Assembly (NCBI GenBank): GCA_963969395.1
Contig: OZ017797.1
Span: 33,418,001 to 33,482,000, forward strand
Length of the DNA: 64,000 nt
Source: Pseudoscleropodium purum
Lineage: Eukaryota > Streptophyta > Bryopsida > Hypnales > Brachytheciaceae
Direction of reading: 5' to 3'
In this document: positions 56,498 to 64,000 of the stretch, one piece after another
How the letters are laid out: the number at the start of each line of letters is the position of its first letter
How positions within the stretch are numbered: the first letter of the stretch is position 1
Notes under the pieces: model-generated
Told to the model about the DNA's origin: nothing
Database searches by the model: none
Seen by the model: only the letters and a program-made list of their open reading frames with translations
Made by a program: the position numbers and the translations under genes

Positions 56498-57546
56498 CCC
56501 CTAAATACCTAAGGTCTTTCTTGAGCTTTTTGGAATTTTTTCTAAATTGAACAAAAAGTCAACGTTTTGATAAGTTTTATCATTTAAAAAAATTATAACC
56601 ATAAAGATTCAAATTGAATATATTAGAGATGAGATAGGATAATAAAATACAACAATATCACCTATAGATTGAAAGATTATTATATTTGATTATAAAGGTG
56701 TTAAAATTGTAAAAGTAATATGAAGTCTTTCAATCTTCTTTTCACATTTAGAATCTAAAAAATTAGTCACCAAAAAATTATGAAGTTAATAAAAAGATAT
56801 AACATGCATAACCCCAATCAATTTAACCCCTAAAAGACCAAGGTGCATTTTTTTGGCAACATAATTTTTCCTATATGTTGTGCAATTCCAAATGATTTGA
56901 AAATTTTCATTCATGTAGCCAACTTGCCTTGAAGAATGAATCCAAAGAGTTGCAACCATTTTGGACATTTTTTCATATAAATGTAACCTTGTAAAGTGTA
57001 GCTACCCTATTTTTCGCAGGGTCAAAAAAAGGCTTTTTGTCATTTGAAACACTAATATCTTGCAATCTACATGGTAGAAATTTCTGAATTTCTTTTTCCA
57101 GATCTTTTCAAATTATCATAATAGAAGATCCTATGGTTGGATGTGTCCAAAAACATTTTCAAATTTTTTTTGGTATTTATTCTAGAAATGACAATTTTGG
57201 AGCGTTTTTGGTGAAAACATAGTGAAGGAACTTTAGAGGTTAAGGCTTCTCAAAATCTACTCTACAAGTCTTTGAATCAAATTTCTAATGTGATTTTTTT
57301 CCCAAGGTCCAATGTATATGAGGCTCATTTCCAAGAGCCCTCAACACTAGAGAACCAAGATTTGCAATGGACACCCTTCTACAAAATCTTGAATAGAAAA
57401 ATCATAATCAAAATTTTGATGCTAGAACTAGACTTAAAAAATTATTTATACAAAATATAAAATTACTAAAACTAATAACTTGATAAGGTTTTATTTAACT
57501 TCAAAATTTCATCAACACCATAATTTGTTGTTTGGGCATTTAGGGG
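56498..57546. mobile_element. TTAA-clan element N, family A, reverse orientation, with nested insertion
   Basis: The left end CCCCTAAATACCTAAGG follows TTAA (56494-56497); the right end GGGCATTTAGGGG is followed by TCAC. The two outer parts, read in reverse, are collinear with the family A copy at 11348-11911 ('agtctttcaatcttcttttcac', shortened to blocks of 20 or fewer; 'gcatttaggggt'). Element M (56827-57239) splits it. Confidence 0.8.
56827..57239. mobile_element. TTAA-flanked element M, internally deleted family C, nested
   Basis: The 413 bp element has ends CCCCTAAAAGACCAAGG and CTTTAGAGG, with perfect TTAA flanks at 56823-56826 and 57240-57243. It is a shortened reverse-oriented relative of family C ('ccaaagagttgcaaccatttt', in blocks; 'gatcctatggttggatgtg'). 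The family A copy at 11348 is uninterrupted at the matching place, where it reads TTAC. Confidence 0.85.
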
Positions 57547-57550
57547 TCAC

Positions 57551-58382
57551 ATATCATGAAGATTGAGGATAAACTCATGAACGAGCTTCAACATCATTTT
57601 GGACTAGGTAATTGATACTCACCTCTTGGTTATGGGAAACATCCCTGGGCTACATATCAATTACCAGACATAATCATAAAAAAATCAACATTTTATAATA
57701 AAAATTAAGTGACTCTAGGGCCAGAAAACCTAATTTACAAATAAACATAAAGATGGTTCACTATAAATTGAAAAAATCCAATGGCAGTCAATTGATTCAA
57801 TCAACAAATGTTAGTCCGCAATCTATCATCATATTGATTGTGTAGTGGAGGAAATAGAGTACTAATGTTGAGGTGGATGCAACAATTGGAGAGTTTGTAT
57901 TTATAATGAAAGTCATTCTTTGTCATGAATCCCAAAGAACATGGGACAATTTGAAGATGAGAACTAGGTACAAATGATTGATTTCTTACTAATCTTAATT
58001 TATATATTCCACATGGGTTGTTTTATCCCCTACCACCTACTTCTACTTCTTTAAAGAACTTGTCTTCTTTCCTTAGTTCATTCATAGAAGTGATGTTCAA
58101 TTTTCAATGTTATCTAATTTGAATGCAAGATTATAAATGATGTTAGAATCACTTCGGACTAAAGTCCAACATCCAACACAACTTTGAGTTGGGTAGGAGG
58201 TCCATAAACCTACCATTTAAAAGTTGGAACTGTTTTGGGGGGATGTGAAACTTCTTTCAATATTTTTCAGTAAATTTTGCTTGAAAGACAAGTAGAATTG
58301 GCATCTAACTCAAGTTGTTTCATACTTTTTTTGGAGCTTTGTGGAATTAGTTATGAAATTATGAAGATGAAGTGGCATAAAG
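57551..58382. other. AT-rich intergenic DNA
   Basis: DNA near 57895-57970 ('catgaatcccaaagaacatgg') resembles sequence near 42420 and, inverted, near 6950. No gene was seen. Confidence 0.45.
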
Positions 58383-58390
58383 CTCTTATA

Positions 58391-58484
58391 GCGTCCACCT
58401 CCTAAAAATGTACATTGTTTGTACATGGTTGAAGGTTATAAAAAAGAAACATGTACACGTAGTGTACATTTAAGGAGGTGGATG
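58391..58484. mobile_element. 94 bp hAT-like MITE
   Basis: Terminal repeats GCGTCCACCTCCTAAAAATG and, inverted, CATCCACCTCCTTAAATG. The flanks CTCTTATA (58383-58390) and CTCTTAAA (58485-58492) agree at 7 of 8 bases, which fits the 8 bp duplication of hAT elements. Confidence 0.7.
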
Positions 58485-58492
58485 CTCTTAAA

Positions 58493-59852
58493 ACTTGTGC
58501 GCTTTTAGAACTTGTGCACTTTTAGAACCTCCTACCTTAGATGCTAGTAAGGCTATAAGAAGGGGCTCAAAAATAACTCCAGTATGCATTGGGCCTACTA
58601 ATTGACACACTATTATGAAACCTGCCTTGGTGGATATTCATAATGCTAAAGATGCCCCAGGTTATGGACCATAACTTGCCTCCTCATTTCCAATAACTGA
58701 CTGCCATGTGTCCAGAAATGGGCTGCATGATGATTGTGGTCCTGTAAGTGACGAGGCAGGAAACAGATTCTGCATGCCCCGCCCATGACCTCCTCACTTC
58801 TGCTCCCAATGAAGTTGCTCCCAGTGTCCCCATTTTTTTGAAGGGAACCACCTGCTCTGTCTGGTTCAAAATAAGTTAACAGTATATTATTATTAATAGA
58901 GTGGGGCAGGTTCAATTGTTGTCAAATTCGCTTTCTAAAGCAAAAATGATTTTACATGTGTAAAATAAACAAGAAAAACAAAAACAAAAATTACTACCAG
59001 TTTGTTCAAGGTCTCACTCACGAGAACACCAATCAATTTGTCATTACCATGGGCACTGTCAATTACCCTACGTGAAGGTCGGATGAGGCAGAAATTAAGT
59101 CATTTTGTTAAAAAAAAAAAAAGTGTCACACCTCATCTTCTGAATAGTGTGAGGTGACTTGAATCCTTGAGAATCTAACTTGGAAATTCAATTTGATTTG
59201 GCAACTAAGGTAGGTGGCTCTAAAAGCGATGATTTTAAAGGTTGTAGGGCCTTTTTGATGGTTTTCAAATGCTTGAAAATATTTTTCATTATTTTCCACT
59301 TGAAGTGGTAGTGATGCTGAATCTAACCTAAAAGGTTTCATATTTTTTGGAGCTATTATGAATTAGTTATGAATTTTCAAAGAATTATGTCATAGGTCCC
59401 TATTTGTGACTTGTAGCCCTGCAAAACCCACTCTTAAATGGTCTGAAAAAAGATATGGCTTTACCAAAAACAAGCATTGAAGCATGCAAAATGTAATAGA
59501 GAAGGTTCCTATATGCGACCTTCACTAAAACTTGAATGGAAGCTCAAGTTAATTATTATTTTAGATTTTTTAGCATATGTAAGAATGTAGTTGGCCTACC
59601 AATTCTCATTTTGAAAAAAATTAATGAACAACTATCCACTTAATTGGAAATGGCCCACCCGTGGCTCTTAAACCGACCTTTAAAAAAGTATGAACCAACT
59701 CTTCCTCTTCTTTGACATAATCAATAGTCCATCATATATCCATTATTAAACCACCTAGAGGACGGTTTGAAGAAGAGGGTCAGTTTTAGAGCACACTACC
59801 ATAAGTGCCGAATCAAACCTTCATATACAATAGAAAGAATTTTAAAGTTGCT
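58493..59852. other. Mixed DNA with a small GC-richer patch
   Basis: The patch at about 58610-58880 is less AT-rich and has overlapping minus-strand frames (58915-58646, 58869-58684) with no recognisable domain. It may be an unrecognised gene or retroelement fragment. The segment from 59100 ('tgtcacacctcatcttctgaatagtgtgaggtga', in parts) has a diverged copy at 60280-60330. Confidence 0.4.
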
Positions 59853-59856
59853 TTAA

Positions 59857-59936
59857 CCCCTAAATGAATAGAGGTGCAAAAAATTGTATTGCAAAAGTAA
59901 ATGGTGGCCTCATGGTCCTTTAGTGGTTAATCCTTC
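59857..59936. mobile_element. 80 bp miniature member of the TTAA clan
   Basis: The ends CCCCTAAATGAATAGAGG and, inverted, CCACTAAAGGACCATGAGG make up almost half of the element. Perfect TTAA flanks lie at 59853-59856 and 59937-59940. It is the smallest member in the window. Confidence 0.75.
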
Positions 59937-59940
59937 ACTA

Positions 59941-61139
59941 ACATTTACTTACTTAGAGGACAATTCAAAGAGAAATTAAAAAATCTCTTTGAAACAAGGT
60001 ACGCGATTTCTTACTTGTCCAAAGCTTGTGTAGTCAAAATATATAAAGTAAATAGTGCTTTGATTTTGCAACCTAAATGCAGTGCTTGCATGGCAAACTA
60101 TATTCACTACTGAAGTGGATCCAATAAGTTGAAACACTCTATAAAAATATAATGAATTTTTTCTATTAACAATTCTCTCAAAACCAAATTTGAAGAAGCT
60201 TAGTTTCTTGTTTAAGGGTTAATATTCATATAGTAATATCCTATGTGAGGGTCAAATTTAGCATAAGCTATCATTTTGTAAAAAAGTGCCACATATCATC
60301 TTGTGATTAGTGCAAGGTAATGAGAACCTTTACCCCCTAAAGTCCAAAGAGTCCCCTTAGGGAATTGTTAAAGACTTAGGCATATACCAATGATCTCAAT
60401 TTTTCCTTAAATTTTTAAATTTTCTTAAAAGACAAGAAAATTGATTAGCTTTCTGGAAACATAATTTCAATTCATGCCTTAGGACAAAAGTTGTACTGCA
60501 ATAAGCCCAAACTAGGCTAAGGTGGGCAACAAAAAAATCCACAAAAATTTGAAATAATTTTTAAGAAAAATTCTATCTTATAGATAGTATATTTTTGTCT
60601 GTATGGAAAGATTTGATTTACTTCATTTAGATAAATGATGTGAAAATTATGATGCTTCTTAATTTGCAATCTTGATAGATTCTTGAAAAAATAATGTATG
60701 GGATCCATTATGAATTCAATTTTAGCAATTTTTCAAAAAACAAGTTTTATATGGTTTAGTTGACTTTCTAGAAGAATCTCACCATTGTAATTAGTGTGTT
60801 CAAATTTCATCTTAGAGCTATCAACAATTTAGTGTTAATTTCCATCTATTTTGTATTTACTTCAACTTAACGATTCATTAAAGAATAAAAATTTTATTTT
60901 CTAAAATTCAAATCAATTTTTAAACATAATTTAATAATAAAATTTAAATTTACAATTTTTAATACAAATTTTTAAGTGTCTAAATTTTGAAAGACCAAGC
61001 ATCTAAATTTTGAACAAGAAATGAACACATACACATCCTAAGTAAACAAAAATTATTTTCATCCATAATTACTTTTGAAATATTTTGTTCTAGTTTAACA
61101 CTTGTATGGTATAGATAAAAATTTGAAAATATTCTATGA
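59941..61139. other. AT-rich DNA with a TTAA-clan left end
   Basis: At 60334 the sequence CCCCTAAAGTCCAAAGAG follows TTAC and looks like a left end; its partner is not established. The rest is AT-rich with no gene. Confidence 0.4.
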
Positions 61140-61775
61140 TTTAATAGATATTAGTAGGTCTGCTTTCAAGAAATAACCTTTTTATTCCAAAAAATGATCC
61201 CTCACAAATGACTTGAATAAAAAAAGTACAAGAAAAATCTTCTAAAATCACTATGATTATACCTTAACATTTTGAACTATGAGGAAAAAAATTCTTATGA
61301 AAATTACAAACATTCAATCTATATTAGAAGGAATTTTCAATTTTTGGCTTCAAATTTTGTTTAAATATTTTGGTTTGATAACTAGTTGATTTAATAATAT
61401 GGATATGATCTATGGATTGTATTTTACAACTATTTTTTGATTAAATTATTCTCCTAAATTTCATTTTATAATAAATCTTCACAACTTTAGAAAATCTTGA
61501 TCACCTTATTGTCCTTAAAAAATTTCAAGGATTCATAGCCTTATAATCTAATCAGACTAGAAACCAAAAAGACTAGTTTTCTTCATTTTTAAAAGCTTAT
61601 ATTTTGTGTTCAATACATTCAAAATTCATGAAATTTCATCTACATATTTTCATGCTAGTCTAGTGCAAGATCCTATGGTTGAATAATTTGTAAGAGAAAC
61701 AAATGTTTAAAAATGTACGGAAAATGATAATTTTGAGTGCTTTTTGATGAAAAAATGGCATTGGGACTTGTGGGG
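61140..61775. mobile_element. TTAA-clan sequences, right end at 61775
   Basis: 61140-61500 resembles the right part of element R (43010-43390). 61560-61775 resembles the left part of family I in reverse, ending ATTGGGACTTGTGGGG followed by TTAA (61776-61779). This is a composite of two elements. Confidence 0.5.
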
Positions 61776-62876
61776 TTAAAAATCTAACATGAAAGTTCTA
61801 TTTCAATACATCTTTGTTGAATCTAGCTTTCATATAAAATAGTGTTCATATGGAAGAAATATTTATAATTTATCCCCTAAGCTCTTAGAAGTCCATATCA
61901 TGATTGCTTTGGGATAATGTATTATATAAACAACTTCATTTTCATCTAACATAATATTTGAGTCTTTAAAAGAAAACCTTCTTGTATCACCAATGTGATG
62001 GAATTTGAGGTAATTGACATCTTTGTACAAAGATATAAGTCAAAAAAGATTTAAGCATTAAAGGATTAAAGGTTTGCATCTCTTCCTATATGTATGGTTC
62101 AATAATCAAGATTTTTTTTATTAATGACAACTTTGGATTTACATTCAGCCTTTTTGGAGTATCATGTTTTCTTTTGTGTATGCATTTGATTGTTGATTGA
62201 AAAATCTCTATACGTCAAGTTTTGAACATTTGGGGCACAACGACCTACTAAGTTTTGGTAGGATTTTTGAAACTACTTTTTGAGATAGAGAATCAAAGTA
62301 CTTTTGTAGTAATGTAATTTTTATTCCAATATGCACCTATAGGAAAAAGTTTTCAACATCCTAAGCTCAAAATGCAATTCATATAAATGAAGTGGAAAAT
62401 GAAGAAAAAACACTATATACAATGACCTCAAATATTGAAATTTTGTCCCAATCCATCTAATACAAAGTATTGATGCTAAAAGAATCCAAAATTGGTTCTT
62501 TGATTTTCTCACCAATATTTTGGGCATTTTAATGCTACACAATATTACATGTGAGACAAGTTGGGATGTAGAATTGGCACTTTGGCCTTCACACCATTAT
62601 GAATCCCAAGTCCGACATTTGATATTTTTTTATTTACCTTCTATAACCTAAAGAAGTTGGAATTTATCCTTAAACTTGGCCTCAGAAAGTCAGGACTTAG
62701 AACATAGTAGGAGGCATCCTTGACAAAGTTGGTGCAAATTTTGAGTAAGAGCATCAATCTATTTAGAAAAAAATTCGGGCTTAGAGAAGGTTGCAAGTTT
62801 ACATGGTGCAATTATAGTTGGAAAAAAATTAGGAAGCTGATGGAGCACTACCAGTTTCATATTATATTGGCAATTT

Positions 62877-62878
<2 letters not shown>

Positions 62879-62928
<50 letters not shown>
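62879..62928. repeat. AT dinucleotide array
   Basis: About 24 AT units followed by TTTA repeats to about 62945 and a TG array at about 62965-62980. Confidence 0.95.
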
Positions 62929-62931
<3 letters not shown>

Positions 62932-63273
62932 TTATTTATTTATTTTCTCCCAAAAACTATTATATGTGTGTGTGTGTGTTTCGTATTTACATTGGAAGGG
63001 GCTAAAAATGAAAATGAAAAGACTGTTTGTAGGGTTCAATTTTTTTGTAATGCTAAAAAATAGTCAAAATTTGCATCACATCCAATAAAAAGGCTGATTA
63101 ATGTCCTAATTTTGTTAGAGAATGAATAGATTTGGATGATGGGCAAAATGGAATTGGAGCACAAAATATGATGGCAAAATTAATCAATGAATGAAAATGG
63201 GGTGGTTTACTTTAAATACACCAAAAATATTACCCTACCTAAAATTGACATTATCACTTAGTTTGTGAACATC

Positions 63274-63276
<3 letters not shown>

Positions 63277-63338
<62 letters not shown>
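63277..63338. repeat. AT dinucleotide array
   Basis: About 30 AT units, the longest simple repeat in the window. Confidence 0.95.
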
Positions 63339-63341
<3 letters not shown>

Positions 63342-64000
63342 ATGAAATGATTTTGGAACATCTACTAAAAAAACCCTTGACTTTTCATATCTAATGTTAT
63401 TCATTGTAACTTACAATATGTTTGTCCTATGCAACAAAGTGTAGGGATTCATTTTTAAGTTATGTTGTTGTCATCGTCGTTGTTCTTTAGCAATAGAATA
63501 ATTCACATTCATACCATGGAAAACTATTCCAGTGTATTTTTACATTGCTAAAATTTGCCCTTTTTTACTTTCTTACCTCTAAATGTGGTAAAACGACACT
63601 ATGACCTTTGAGGACCATACATAAAATATCTCAAATATTTTTCTTATAGTCATTTCCCATTTTATTTTATTTATACTTATTTAATTATTTAGCAACTATA
63701 CTTATTTTTCTAAAATAGAACCCTCATGGGCCTTTTTTTAACACAATGCTTCTAAGGACATGGATTTTAGATCACACGTTCACAATTAGCATTAGGATTA
63801 AAATTAAATTTTAAAGCTCTAAACATATTAGCTATCCTATGCTATGGAGATTTTAATTTCAAATACAGTCACCAAAATAGACATGACCTAGAACATTAGT
63901 ACTTGAAATCTCAAATAGCCTCCATAGTGGGATGTACCACTCACCCACCCACTTAGGATGACTTCATTATTGGCTAACTTCTATAATTTGGGATTAATAA

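Larger units (their letters stand above)
61780..64000. other. AT-rich intergenic DNA with simple repeats
   Basis: No convincing gene. The frame at 62720-63088 runs straight through the AT array at 62879 and is an artefact. Confidence 0.5.

Noticed and set aside
62720..63088. 122-codon plus-strand frame
   Set aside because: It includes a long Ile-Tyr repeat encoded by the AT array, with no domain outside it.

Overview
This is nuclear DNA of a plant. The non-genic DNA is very AT-rich and is interrupted by a few GC-richer islands. The clearest gene has GT-AG introns, a GC-rich first exon and a plant-type product. A bryophyte or other seed-free plant is my best guess, from the AT-rich repeats, GC-rich first exons and the style of the proteins, but this is weak. 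No rRNA, tRNA, CRISPR array, bacterial operon or complete LTR retrotransposon was found.

Only two genes are convincing. At 10111-11233 (+) a conserved single-membrane-segment protein of unknown function is encoded by one long GC-rich exon plus, by splice-site logic, a five-codon second exon. At 33055-36004 (+) a four-exon gene encodes an intact 436-residue ALP1/HARBI1-type protein, a relative of PIF/Harbinger transposases. Unlike Arabidopsis ALP1 it keeps acidic residues at every candidate catalytic position. Its upstream region is an old tandem duplication of about 310 bp that ends at the start codon. Two further GC-richer islands (14.4-15.9 kb and 44.6-46.65 kb) carry good splice-donor sequences and short reading frames. 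They may be unrecognised genes, non-coding transcripts or gene remnants. On the minus strand at 52.9-53.6 kb lies a broken PIF1-like helicase of Helitron type.

Most of the rest is non-autonomous DNA transposons and foldback repeats. The main discovery is a large clan of elements whose ends read CCC(C/T)TAAA..., each flanked by TTAA or a one- or two-base variant. About eighteen complete or partial members lie between 11 and 62 kb, from 80 bp to over 900 bp, often nested in each other. Related family members still carrying a single TTAA at the same site show that TTAA is duplicated on insertion. This is the target rule of piggyBac (and of Sola3), superfamilies not usually reported from land plants, and no matching transposase lies in the window.

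Other layers are CACTA-type MITEs, a Tourist-like MITE with TAA duplication, hAT-like small elements, several long palindromes (7.8-8.7, 47.0-47.7 and 49.4-50.9 kb), a dispersed 2 kb repeat present twice (20.5-22.6 and 26.2-28.8 kb) with different later insertions, a 270 bp tandem duplication, a strand-biased C-rich block at 2.6-4.6 kb, and several AT-dinucleotide arrays. The two genes show no sign of working together. The window reads as two isolated genes in a sea of nested small transposons.
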